Below, piece after piece: positions 29,191 through 37,812 of a stretch of 37,812 bases of DNA. The notes under the pieces are model-generated. The model was not told where the DNA came from. It was given only the letters and a program-made list of their open reading frames with translations, and ran no database searches. Position 1 is the first letter of the stretch; each line of letters starts with the position of its first letter. This DNA is from Flavobacteriaceae bacterium (GTDB lineage: Bacteria; Bacteroidota; Bacteroidia; Flavobacteriales; Flavobacteriaceae). The stretch is from NCBI GenBank assembly GCA_023262245.1, contig JALRDC010000044.1, positions 1-37,812 on the forward strand, in the 5' to 3' direction. The translations under genes and the position numbers were made by a program.

Positions 29191-29892
29191 TTAAATTTCA
29201 AGTTCGTCTGTAGGTTTTAAACCAAAAGTTTTTCTAAAGATTCCAACAAATAGATAAAGTAATGGAGTGTCAAACGCAGCAACTAAGATTTTAAATAAAA
29301 AACCTGAAATCACAAGACCCCAAAAAAGGGTCCATTCTAAGACCCCGAAAAGTGTTAACAGACCAACGACCAATAGGGTGTCTATTAGTTGGGAGGTGAA
29401 GGTGGAAAAATTATTACGAAGCCAAAGCATCCTTCCTTTGGTTCGTTTTTTCCAAAAATGATAGACGCGAATATCAACCAGTTGAGCTAAAAGATAGGCA
29501 ATCATAGAGGCCAAAACAGCGATGGGCGATAGCGCAAAAACTTGGTAAAAGGTTTTGTCATCTATAGGAGAGTTTTCAATGGCTGGGACAGCATTGGCAA
29601 GTAACAAAATTCCCATTGAAAAAAAAGAAGCAAAGATTCCTGTAATTACTACCTGATTGGCTCTTTTTTTACCGTAAATTTCTGAGATTAAGTCAGTAAT
29701 TAAAAAAGTAAGAGGGTAAGGCAGAATTCCAACGGAAAGTTCAAAAAGCGGATTCCCAAGGACTTTTAAACCGAAGGGATACCAATAGAAGAATTTTTGA
29801 AAAATCAAATTGGAAACTACAAGTGAAGTGATGAACAAGGCTGCAAGGAGCAGGTAAATATTTTTTGCTAGTTCTTTTTTATCTGCGCTCAT
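29191..29892 (-). CDS. Queuosine-precursor transporter (YhhQ/VUT family)
   Basis: FPLTFLITDLISEIYGKKRANQVV-type motif (here YPLTFLITDLISEIYGKKRANQVV), LAQLVDIRVYHFWKKRTKGRMLWLRNNFSTFTSQLIDTLLVV. Confidence 0.92.
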   Translation of the reverse strand: MSADKKELAKNIYLLLAALFITSLVVSNLIFQKFFYWYPFGLKVLGNPLFELSVGILPYPLTFLITDLISEIYGKKRANQVVITGIFASFFSMGILLLANAVPAIENSPIDDKTFYQVFALSPIAVLASMIAYLLAQLVDIRVYHFWKKRTKGRMLWLRNNFSTFTSQLIDTLLVVGLLTLFGVLEWTLFWGLVISGFLFKILVAAFDTPLLYLFVGIFRKTFGLKPTDELEI

Positions 29893-31659
29893 TTAGTAAA
29901 TTCTTAATTCGAAGGGAAGTAAGGTTTGATAAAGGAGCTTAGGATTTAGATCTGTTGAATTTTTAAACTGTTCGAGGAGGTGTTTAGGAATTAAATTTGT
30001 CCAAGGACTTTTAAGTTCGAGCGAGGGGCCAACCTTTTTGAGTAAATTTTCCAAATTCTCTTCAAATTTTGGGTATTCTAAAACATTATAGCTTTCAACA
30101 CCCGCTTTTTCAGAAGCCAGAGTAAGCGCATCTTCCAAGCCTCCTAGGGCGTCTACCAATCCGTTTTTTAAAGCTTGTTTTCCAGTCCATACCCTCCCTT
30201 GCGCTATATTTTCAACAGCTTCAACTGAGAGTGATCTTCCTTGCATCACACGATTTTTAAATGTATCGTAAGTGAATTGAACCCCTTTTTTTAGTTGTTG
30301 TTCGAAGTTTTGACTTAAGGGTTGGTAAAAGCTGTATCCCATCGCATTGGGGTGGGTGGTTACCGTTTGAGGATTGACACCAATATCTTTGACAAAAGCT
30401 GCTGCATTGGGCAGGGTAGCAAAAACTCCTATAGAACCTGTAATTGTCATTGGATCGGCAAAGATATAGTCTGCTCCTGTGGCAATATAATATCCTCCTG
30501 AAGCAGCTACATTTCCCATCGAGGCAATAACGGGTTTGCTTTGTTTTGCATTTTCTACAGCCCTCCAAATCAACTCTGATGTTAAGGCATTTCCTCCAGG
30601 GGAATTTACACGCAATACAATGGCTTTGACCCAGTCATCTTGAGCTAAATTTTCTAGGGTTTCGACAAAAATACCTTGAGCTATGATGGATTCAGAGCCC
30701 TCCCCATACAATATTGGGCCATTAGCATATACCACAGCGATTCTATCTTTGATGGTCGTATTGTAAGAATTTTTATTGGTATTGACCTGATTGATAGAAG
30801 CTTTTTTGAGTTTTTGATTTTCTTCAAGGCCTAAGCGCGTTTTTATTTTTTGTTCAAAATCATCTTGGTAAGTGATACCGTCTATTAACCCTACTGCATA
30901 AGCATCTGAGGGCAATGAAATGTTGTTTTCGCTAGCCAAAGAGTCTAAAAAAACGGTTTTTAAATTTCGGGATTCGGAGACACTTTCTTTAAAGGAAAAC
31001 CACAGGTCATTTAGTAGGCTTTGAATTTGATATCGATTGTCGGCACTCATTTCGTTCTCTAAAAACGGTTCAACAGCACTTTTGTATTTTCCATGACGAA
31101 CGACTTCCATTTTAAAACCGTATTCGTTTTGAAAATCTTTAAAATAAAGTACCTCTGAAGCAAGTCCTTTAAATTCCATTATTCCAACAGGATTTAAATA
31201 AACAGAATCGGCTACTGAGTTAAGGAAATACCCTTTTTGGGTGAAGAAATCTCCATAAGCATAGATGAATTTACCCTTGTTTTTAAATTCTTGTAAGGCT
31301 TTACGTATGTTGTGCACTTGAGACCAACCGGCAATTGGATTGTCTGCCCGAAGACTGATTCCTTTAATCTCGGGGTGGTCTCCAGCAATACGAATGGCAG
31401 AGAGAATATTGGGCAATCCCAGTACTTCATCTTCAATACCTAAAAATTGCTGAAGTTCGTCAAAAACGGGCGGGCGCTCAACAATGGGTAGATTTAATTC
31501 TAATGATAAAACACTATTGGGGCTTAAAGATCTTGAAACAGAAGGGGCATTGATTATCGTTGCCGATGCAGAAATAATCATCAGAAGGATAGCAAAGAAA
31601 AGTCCAAAAGCGGTTAAAGTACCTAAAACCGAGGCAAAAAAACTTCGTAGAAAATTCAT
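29893..31659 (-). CDS. sppA: Signal peptide peptidase SppA, 67K type
   Basis: VNSPGGNALTSELIWRAV, VIASMGNVAASGGYYIATGADYIFADPMTITGSIGVF. Start set at ATG 31659 (MNFLRSFFASV). Confidence 0.95.
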   Translation of the reverse strand: MNFLRSFFASVLGTLTAFGLFFAILLMIISASATIINAPSVSRSLSPNSVLSLELNLPIVERPPVFDELQQFLGIEDEVLGLPNILSAIRIAGDHPEIKGISLRADNPIAGWSQVHNIRKALQEFKNKGKFIYAYGDFFTQKGYFLNSVADSVYLNPVGIMEFKGLASEVLYFKDFQNEYGFKMEVVRHGKYKSAVEPFLENEMSADNRYQIQSLLNDLWFSFKESVSESRNLKTVFLDSLASENNISLPSDAYAVGLIDGITYQDDFEQKIKTRLGLEENQKLKKASINQVNTNKNSYNTTIKDRIAVVYANGPILYGEGSESIIAQGIFVETLENLAQDDWVKAIVLRVNSPGGNALTSELIWRAVENAKQSKPVIASMGNVAASGGYYIATGADYIFADPMTITGSIGVFATLPNAAAFVKDIGVNPQTVTTHPNAMGYSFYQPLSQNFEQQLKKGVQFTYDTFKNRVMQGRSLSVEAVENIAQGRVWTGKQALKNGLVDALGGLEDALTLASEKAGVESYNVLEYPKFEENLENLLKKVGPSLELKSPWTNLIPKHLLEQFKNSTDLNPKLLYQTLLPFELRIY

Positions 31660-31699
31660 GTAACAAGTATTGGTACTACAAATATAAGGTTTTGTATGT

Positions 31700-32839
31700 T
31701 TGTATTTTACCATTACTATAGCTTTGCAAGAGGAAATAATAATTTCAATAGGAAGTAATCTGGGAGATCGACTCGAAACTATATTCAGGGCCTTGGCTTT
31801 GTTAGAATCTCATCCGGTATCTGTATCAAAACTTTCTAACTTATATGAAACCCCTTCATGGGGTTTTGAGAGTACCCCTTTTTACAATGCCTGTTTTTCC
31901 GTACAAACAACATTAGGTCCTCAGGAACTATTACAGGTTTTGCTCAAAATAGAGCAACAATTAGGTCGTTATAGAAATGAGGAGAAAGAAGGGTATATTG
32001 ATCGAACGATTGATCTAGACATCTTATTTTACAAAGAGGATTGCATCCATACCGCAGATTTAAAGATTCCGCATCCAAGATTGCACCAGCGCAATTTTGT
32101 TTTGGCTCCTCTAATGGATATTGCTCCTGAGTTAAAACACCCCATTTTGTACCAGTCAATAGCAAGCTTATTTCAAAATTCTTCAGACAAGGCAGTTGCT
32201 GTGTGTTTGGAAGATGATTTAGGGTTGCCCCCAATCTTTAATCACTTTCCCTATATTGCAATAGAGGGGAATATTGGTGTTGGAAAAACCACACTAGCTC
32301 AAATGATTGCGGATCAATACCAAGCACGAATTTTAAGCGAAACGATCACTAAAAATCCCTTTTTAGAAGCTTTTTATAAAGACCCCGAAACCCACGCCCT
32401 AGCTGTAGAAAACTTTTTTCTTAAGGATCGTTTTGAGAAGGACACTAAGTTTTGGCAAGAATCTCCAATGAAGGTAATTGCGGATTTTACCTTATACAAA
32501 TCTTTAGTTTTTGCAGAGGAGAATCTGAAAACTGAGGATTTAGAGGAGTATCGTAAAGTATTTGATGCCGAGATAGGCAGTAAGAAAAATCCGAACTTAC
32601 TCCTTTTTCTCAAAACAGATTTAGATCAACTTCAAGCTCAAATAAAGAAAAGAGGGCGTCCCTTTGAACAAGGAATAAAATCCGAGTACCTCAGTCAATT
32701 GGAAGCGGGTTATTCCAAGTTAATTCAAAATAAATTGCCTTTCCCAATTGTTACTATTTCATTAGAAAACATTGATTTTGAAAAAGATAAAACCGCCTTT
32801 CAAATGATTTTAAGAGCAATTTTCAGGCATTCATTTTAG
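31700..32839 (+). CDS. folK: Fusion: HPPK (FolK) + deoxynucleoside kinase
   Basis: N-term SIGSNLGDRLETIFRAL...RTIDLDILFY...IPHPRLHQRNFVLAPL (HPPK); C-term YIAIEGNIGVGKTTLAQMIA...ENFFLKDRFEKD (dNK P-loop and fold). Start is TTG 31700 or TTG 31724. Confidence 0.92.
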   Translation: MYFTITIALQEEIIISIGSNLGDRLETIFRALALLESHPVSVSKLSNLYETPSWGFESTPFYNACFSVQTTLGPQELLQVLLKIEQQLGRYRNEEKEGYIDRTIDLDILFYKEDCIHTADLKIPHPRLHQRNFVLAPLMDIAPELKHPILYQSIASLFQNSSDKAVAVCLEDDLGLPPIFNHFPYIAIEGNIGVGKTTLAQMIADQYQARILSETITKNPFLEAFYKDPETHALAVENFFLKDRFEKDTKFWQESPMKVIADFTLYKSLVFAEENLKTEDLEEYRKVFDAEIGSKKNPNLLLFLKTDLDQLQAQIKKRGRPFEQGIKSEYLSQLEAGYSKLIQNKLPFPIVTISLENIDFEKDKTAFQMILRAIFRHSF

Positions 32840-33353
32840 TATAGAAGTCCCAGATTACCATACCAGTAGCCACGCTAATATTTAAAGAATGTTTCGTTCC
32901 AAATTGAGGAATCTCTATTGCTTGACCGCAGGTATTCACAACTTCTTGATCAACTCCTTTTACTTCATTGCCTAACACAAAAGCATGAGAACGGTCTTTT
33001 TCGGGTTTAAAATCATTTAAAAGAGTTGCTCCCTCTGTTTGTTCTATCGCCCACACAGAGCACCCTTGTTCCATTAATTCTTTTACCACTAACAGGCTGT
33101 TTTCAGCATATTCCCATTGCACATTTTCTGTAGCTCCCAAAGCGGTTTTGTGGATGTCTTTATGCGGGGGGCATGCTGTGATTCCACAGAGGTATATTTT
33201 TTTAATTAAAAAAGCATCTGCGGTACGAAAGACCGATCCAATATTATTCAAACTGCGAATGTCATCTAGAATTAAAGTTAGGGGAGTTTTTTTAGAAGCA
33301 ATAAAGTCTGCTACCGACTTTCGAATTAATTCCTCGTTTTTAAGTTTGCGCAT
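32823..33353 (-). CDS. TrmH/SpoU-family RNA methyltransferase
   Basis: LILDDIRSLNNIGSVFRTADAFLIKKIYLCG, AFVLGNEVKGVDQEVV, IPQFGTKHSLNISVATGMVIWDF. Confidence 0.94.
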   Translation of the reverse strand: MRKLKNEELIRKSVADFIASKKTPLTLILDDIRSLNNIGSVFRTADAFLIKKIYLCGITACPPHKDIHKTALGATENVQWEYAENSLLVVKELMEQGCSVWAIEQTEGATLLNDFKPEKDRSHAFVLGNEVKGVDQEVVNTCGQAIEIPQFGTKHSLNISVATGMVIWDFYTKMNA

Positions 33354-33464
33354 AAATTGTTAGAAAAAACAAAAATACACACTCTTATTTTTATGTAGGG
33401 ATTTGCATCTTTGTTTTTGGGGAAACCCTCAAATTTTAAATACATTAGTAAAAAACCAATTTTT

Positions 33465-36065
33465 GTGTCGAAAGAAGTAAAAGAAACACCGCTAATGAAG
33501 CAATACAACCGTATCAAGGCGAAGTATCCTGATGCATTGTTACTCTTTAGGGTGGGAGATTTTTACGAAACTTTTGGAGCCGATGCCATAAAAGCTGCGG
33601 ATATTTTAGGAATTATTCTAACAAAAAGAGGAGCAGGTAGTAGCAGTGAAACAGAATTGGCTGGTTTTCCTCATCATTCTGTAAACACTTATTTACCCAA
33701 ACTTGTAAAAGCAGGATGTCGCGTGGCTATTTGTGATCAGTTGGAAGACCCAAAGTTGGCAAAAACTATTGTAAAACGGGGAGTTACCGAGCTTATAACC
33801 CCTGGAGTTTCCCTTCATGACGATGTTTTAGATCAAAAAAAGAATAACTACTTAGCGGCCGTTTTCTTTAATAAAAAATGGGGTGTTTCCTTTTTGGATA
33901 TCTCTACAGGAGATTTTCTTGTTGCCGAAGGAAATAGAGAACAAATGGAACAACTGCTTCAAAGTTATATGCCTAGTGAAGTGCTTGTCCCTAAGCCCAA
34001 GAAGCAATTTTTTAATGAACAGTTTGGCGCAAGCTACCCTTGTTTTTATATTGAAGATTGGGCCTTTGAAATAAGTACCGCCCAACAAAAATTAATTTCT
34101 CATTTTGAAACGCATTCTCTTGAGGGATTTGGAATTCAAAATTACACCGTAGGAATCAGTGCTGCGGGAGCCGTTATGCATTATCTGTCTGATACCCAAC
34201 ACGACAAGCTTCAGCACATTACTAAAATAGCCCCCATCAGTCAGGAAGCTTATGTATGGATAGATCGATTTACCCAACGCAACCTCGAACTCTTTCATCC
34301 TAACCATCCCGAGGGAGTACCTCTCATCCAAATCATTGATCATACACAAACGGCAATGGGGGCGCGTCTGTTAAGGAAGTGGTTGGCTTTTCCATTAAAA
34401 GAATTGAAACCGATTGAAATTCGCCAGGCTAGTGTACAAGAATTTTTAGAAGCAACGCAACTTTTAGAAAAAACACAGGAGGCATTAGGACAGATGATTG
34501 ATATCGAAAGAGTCATGGCAAAAATTGCTACTGAAAAAATAAGTCCACGGGCTTTAAATCAATTAGCAGATTCACTGGCCGTTTTAGAAGCGTTTAAGTT
34601 AGTTTTAGCACAAGAAAAACAATCCGTTCTTAACAAGCAATTAAAGGGATTGGCTAGCTGTCAAGAAATTTTAAAGCTCCTTAAAAAGACCTTACATCCT
34701 GAAGCACCTGTGATGGTTTCCAAAGGAAAGGTCATTGCCGAAGGCTTTTCAGAACCGTTAGACAACTTGCGAAAACTTCGCGACACGTCCCAGGCTCATC
34801 TCGATGCTATGTTGGAACGCGAAACAGAACGGACTCAAATCCCTTCGTTAAAAATAGCTTTCAACAATGTTTTTGGGTATTATATAGAAGTACGAAATAC
34901 ACACAAAGACAAGGTTCCAGAAGAATGGGTTCGCAAACAAACTTTGGTCAATGCAGAACGCTATATCACAGAAGAATTAAAAAACTTTGAAACAGAAATT
35001 TTGCAAGCGGGAGAGCGCATTCAAAATTTAGAACAGGAGTTATACATCACTCTAGTTAAGGCGTTACAACAAAAATTGGATACCCTAAAACAAAATGCAG
35101 CAGTAGTAGCGCAATGGGATGTGTTGAGTGGCTTTGCCAAAATGGCACAAAAGAACAACTATTGTTGTCCTGTAATGACTACAGATACTTCTTTGGAAAT
35201 TCAAGGAGCACGTCATCCCGTTATTGAACGTCAACTTCCTTTAGGGACTCCTTATATCGCAAACGACCTTTATTTAGATCGGGAGAAGCAACAAATCATG
35301 ATGATAACCGGACCCAATATGTCTGGTAAATCCGCTTTGTTACGACAAACCGCTTTGATCTCACTATTGGCTCAAATGGGAAGTTATGTTCCGGCTACTA
35401 AGGCCAGCCTAGGTTTGGTAGATAAAATCTTTACCCGAGTAGGAGCCAGCGATAATATTTCTATGGGAGCCTCTACCTTTATGGTAGAAATGAATGAAAC
35501 CGCGTCTATCCTCAACAATATTTCTGAAAGAAGTTTGGTACTCCTTGACGAGATTGGAAGGGGAACAAGTACGTATGATGGTATTTCCATTGCCTGGGCC
35601 ATAGCAGAGTATTTGCACGAACACCCCTTTAGACCTCGCGTACTTTTTGCTACTCATTATCATGAATTAAACGAAATGACACAAGTGTACGAGCGTGTAA
35701 AGAATTTTAATGTTTCGATTAAGGAAACCCAAGACAACGTGTTGTTTTTGCGAAAACTGATTCCTGGAGGAAGTGCTCACAGTTTTGGAATTCACGTAGC
35801 AAAAATGGCTGGGATGCCCCAACACGTTTTGGCAACTGCAAAAGAAAAATTAAAAGGACTGGAAGCTTCACACGGGATTAACAAGAACAAAACTTCTAAA
35901 GACGATAAGGAAGAACTTCAATTGAGTTTTTTCAACTTAGACGATCCTCTTTTAGAAGCTATACGAGAGGAAATCACAGCTTTGGATATTGATACGCTCA
36001 CTCCTGTTGAGGCTTTAATGCAACTCAATCAAATCAAGCGAAGACTTTCCCAAAAAGGGGATTAG
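33465..36065 (+). CDS. mutS: DNA mismatch repair protein MutS
   Basis: TPLMKQYNRIKAKYPDALLLFRVGDFYETFG, MMITGPNMSGKSALLRQTALI, LVLLDEIGRGTSTYDGISIAWAI, ATHYHELNEM. GTG 33465 preferred as start; ORF opens at 33411. Confidence 0.97.
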   Translation: MSKEVKETPLMKQYNRIKAKYPDALLLFRVGDFYETFGADAIKAADILGIILTKRGAGSSSETELAGFPHHSVNTYLPKLVKAGCRVAICDQLEDPKLAKTIVKRGVTELITPGVSLHDDVLDQKKNNYLAAVFFNKKWGVSFLDISTGDFLVAEGNREQMEQLLQSYMPSEVLVPKPKKQFFNEQFGASYPCFYIEDWAFEISTAQQKLISHFETHSLEGFGIQNYTVGISAAGAVMHYLSDTQHDKLQHITKIAPISQEAYVWIDRFTQRNLELFHPNHPEGVPLIQIIDHTQTAMGARLLRKWLAFPLKELKPIEIRQASVQEFLEATQLLEKTQEALGQMIDIERVMAKIATEKISPRALNQLADSLAVLEAFKLVLAQEKQSVLNKQLKGLASCQEILKLLKKTLHPEAPVMVSKGKVIAEGFSEPLDNLRKLRDTSQAHLDAMLERETERTQIPSLKIAFNNVFGYYIEVRNTHKDKVPEEWVRKQTLVNAERYITEELKNFETEILQAGERIQNLEQELYITLVKALQQKLDTLKQNAAVVAQWDVLSGFAKMAQKNNYCCPVMTTDTSLEIQGARHPVIERQLPLGTPYIANDLYLDREKQQIMMITGPNMSGKSALLRQTALISLLAQMGSYVPATKASLGLVDKIFTRVGASDNISMGASTFMVEMNETASILNNISERSLVLLDEIGRGTSTYDGISIAWAIAEYLHEHPFRPRVLFATHYHELNEMTQVYERVKNFNVSIKETQDNVLFLRKLIPGGSAHSFGIHVAKMAGMPQHVLATAKEKLKGLEASHGINKNKTSKDDKEELQLSFFNLDDPLLEAIREEITALDIDTLTPVEALMQLNQIKRRLSQKGD

Positions 36066-37486
36066 TTTTTTTTCCCTCTAGAGGCCAGACGGTCTTTTCC
36101 TGCTACCATCTTCTTTTGGTGTTCTTCAACTAAAGCCTTGATTTTATTTATAATTTCTGGATTTTTATCTGCAACGTTGTATTGTTCCCCTGGGTCGTGA
36201 TTTAAATGGTAGAGCAAGGGAGGATTGTGTTGTTCTTTTTTGCCAAATTGACCATAGGCCCCTTCTGTAATAAAATGAGCTTTATAAGACCCCAATCGAA
36301 CGGCATATAAGTCCGTACCTCTGTAATAAAAAAAGTGATCTCGTTTGCTTTTTTCGTTTTCATATAAAACGGAACTTAAGTCATAGCTGTCGTACTGTCG
36401 GTCATCCGAGAGTTGTACACCAGCAATTTTGCTAAACGTATGGAAAAGATCTAAGGTTGATCCCGTATGATGAACGATTTGGGGAGCAATGCTTTTCGGT
36501 TGCCAAAAAAGTGTTGGAACCCGCATTCCTCCTTCCCAGGTGGTTCCCTTACCTGCATAAAGTTCCCCGGCACTCCCACCTTGTTCATTAAATAGGGTCC
36601 AGGGACCGTTGTCGGAAGTAAAAACCACCATTGTTTGTTCGCTGATCCCCGCTTCTTTTAAAGCTTCAATGATGCTGCCTACGCCTTGATCTATTTCCTC
36701 TATCACGTCACCATACAGACCTCTTGAGCTTTTACCCAATGCCTCTGGGGAAGCAAACAGGGGCACATGAGGGAGGTTGTGTGCGAGGTAAACAAAAAAG
36801 GGCTGGTCTTTATTTTTTTTGATAAATGAAATCGTTTCATCGGTATAACGGCGGGTAATCGTATTTTGATTTGCGGGTCTTTCTACAATATCATTGTTGC
36901 GTATTAGAGGGACATTGAAATTTTCAATAAGGTTGTTCTCAGGATTTGCAATAAGATTCCAATAGCCTCCTTTTTCTTGATATACCTCTTGTGGGGTATC
37001 CATATCATTAGAATAAGGGATGCCAAAATAATAGTCAAAACCGTGTTGAAGAGGGAGGTGTTCTTTTCGATGCCCTAAATGCCATTTGCCGATACAGGCA
37101 GTCACGTAATTTGCTTTTTTCAGTTGAGAGGCTAGAGAAATTTCAGATTTGGGAAAACCATCATTAGAGTCTGGGAATAATACCCTTTGTTTATTGCTGC
37201 TCATTCCACTTCTGATGGGTAACCTACCCGTTAGAAGCCCCGCTCTACTGGGAGTACATACACTAGCAGCTGCGTAAAAGTTGGTCCATTTTTGTCCCTC
37301 TTGTGCCAGTTGGTCTAAATGAGGGGTCTTAATAGAAGGATTTCCAAAGGAGCTTAAATCCCCATAACCTAGGTCATCAGCAAAAATGACTATAAAATTT
37401 GTGGGTTTTGTTTTCTGTGTTTTGGTTTTACAACTTACAAGGGAAATAAAGACACAGCTACAAAAGATTAAAACACGTAAGTTCAT
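36062..37486 (-). CDS. Arylsulfatase-family sulfatase, Cys type, predicted lipoprotein
   Basis: Lipoprotein signal (ISLVSCKTK), IVIFADDLGYGDLSSFG, active site SVCTPSRAGLLTGR, IGKWHLG, FTSDNGPW. Confidence 0.95.
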   Translation of the reverse strand: MNLRVLIFCSCVFISLVSCKTKTQKTKPTNFIVIFADDLGYGDLSSFGNPSIKTPHLDQLAQEGQKWTNFYAAASVCTPSRAGLLTGRLPIRSGMSSNKQRVLFPDSNDGFPKSEISLASQLKKANYVTACIGKWHLGHRKEHLPLQHGFDYYFGIPYSNDMDTPQEVYQEKGGYWNLIANPENNLIENFNVPLIRNNDIVERPANQNTITRRYTDETISFIKKNKDQPFFVYLAHNLPHVPLFASPEALGKSSRGLYGDVIEEIDQGVGSIIEALKEAGISEQTMVVFTSDNGPWTLFNEQGGSAGELYAGKGTTWEGGMRVPTLFWQPKSIAPQIVHHTGSTLDLFHTFSKIAGVQLSDDRQYDSYDLSSVLYENEKSKRDHFFYYRGTDLYAVRLGSYKAHFITEGAYGQFGKKEQHNPPLLYHLNHDPGEQYNVADKNPEIINKIKALVEEHQKKMVAGKDRLASRGKKN

Positions 37487-37578
37487 ACTTAAAATTAGAA
37501 TAGATATTTTTTAAAATTAAGGAATTCTTTTTTCCATGAAAAGCGACGTAAATAGTACCTAAAAATTAAATTTTATTT

Positions 37579-37586
37579 TACATTTG
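37579..37586 (+). promoter_or_regulatory. Bacteroidetes -7 element for tRNA-Gly
   Basis: TACATTTG 12 nt upstream of the tRNA 5' end. Confidence 0.55.
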
Positions 37587-37597
37587 CATTCCATTCT

Positions 37598-37669
37598 GCG
37601 AAAGTAGCTCAGGGGTAGAGCATCACCTTGCCAAGGTGAGGGTCGCGGGTTCAAATCCCGTCTTTCGCT
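37598..37669 (+). tRNA. tRNA-Gly (anticodon GCC), CCA not encoded
   Basis: GCGAAAG/CTTTCGC acceptor, GCTC/GAGC D stem, TCACC-TTGCCAA-GGTGA anticodon arm, GCGGG-TTCAAAT-CCCGT T arm, discriminator T. Confidence 0.96.
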
Positions 37670-37689
37670 CTCTTTTATTTAGAGTTATA

Positions 37690-37812
37690 TGGCAACCTGG
37701 ACAAGATTCGAACAATAATCTATTATGGGATCCTTCAAATCTATCAAGTGTTGGTCAACATGACATATCATTTGCAGGAGCACAAGTTGAGCTTGGACCA
37801 GAAGCAACAGAA
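37690..37812 (+). other. Open-frame fragment without start codon, resembling a phage-tail/adhesin C-terminal segment
   Basis: Frame reads WQPGQDSNNNLLWDPSNLSSVGQHDISFAGAQVELGPEATE to window end; open upstream into the tRNA with no in-frame start after it. Confidence 0.4.

Noticed and set aside
1-37812. Search for CRISPR arrays, IS elements, toxin-antitoxin or defence islands
   Set aside because: No repeat-spacer pattern, intact transposase or recognisable defence genes seen; the lone XRE regulator has no toxin partner adjacent.

Overview
The window looks like a chromosomal segment from a Bacteroidetes (Flavobacteriaceae-type) bacterium: low GC, TAnnTTTG-type -7 promoter elements, SusC/SusD proteins, and DUF2797 and GH3 genes. 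From left to right it contains: a 5'-truncated SusC/SusD pair; a xylB-xylA operon followed by a lipoprotein formylglycine-generating enzyme (FGE); etfBA-scoAB; a DUF1080 lipoprotein; a His-rich small protein / lipoprotein / TonB-receptor cluster that may import metal; two related YhhN-like membrane proteins around a solo XRE regulator; a Rieske lipoprotein and a divergent TonB receptor; and a largely housekeeping block (rimM-rpsP, tig-clpP-clpX, GH3, DUF2797, rluF-type, queuosine-precursor transporter, sppA, a folK-deoxynucleoside kinase fusion, trmH-type, mutS). It ends with a Cys-type sulfatase, tRNA-Gly(GCC), and an open reading frame fragment that resembles the end of a phage tail protein directly after the tRNA. 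I saw no CRISPR array, intact IS element or recognisable defence island. The best second-look items are the probable metal-uptake triad, the tRNA-adjacent phage-like fragment, a second terminator-like hairpin in the susD-xylB gap (candidate sRNA or leader), the FGE-sulfatase pairing, the folK-dNK fusion, and a run of convergent gene pairs sharing exactly 4 nt at their stop codons.
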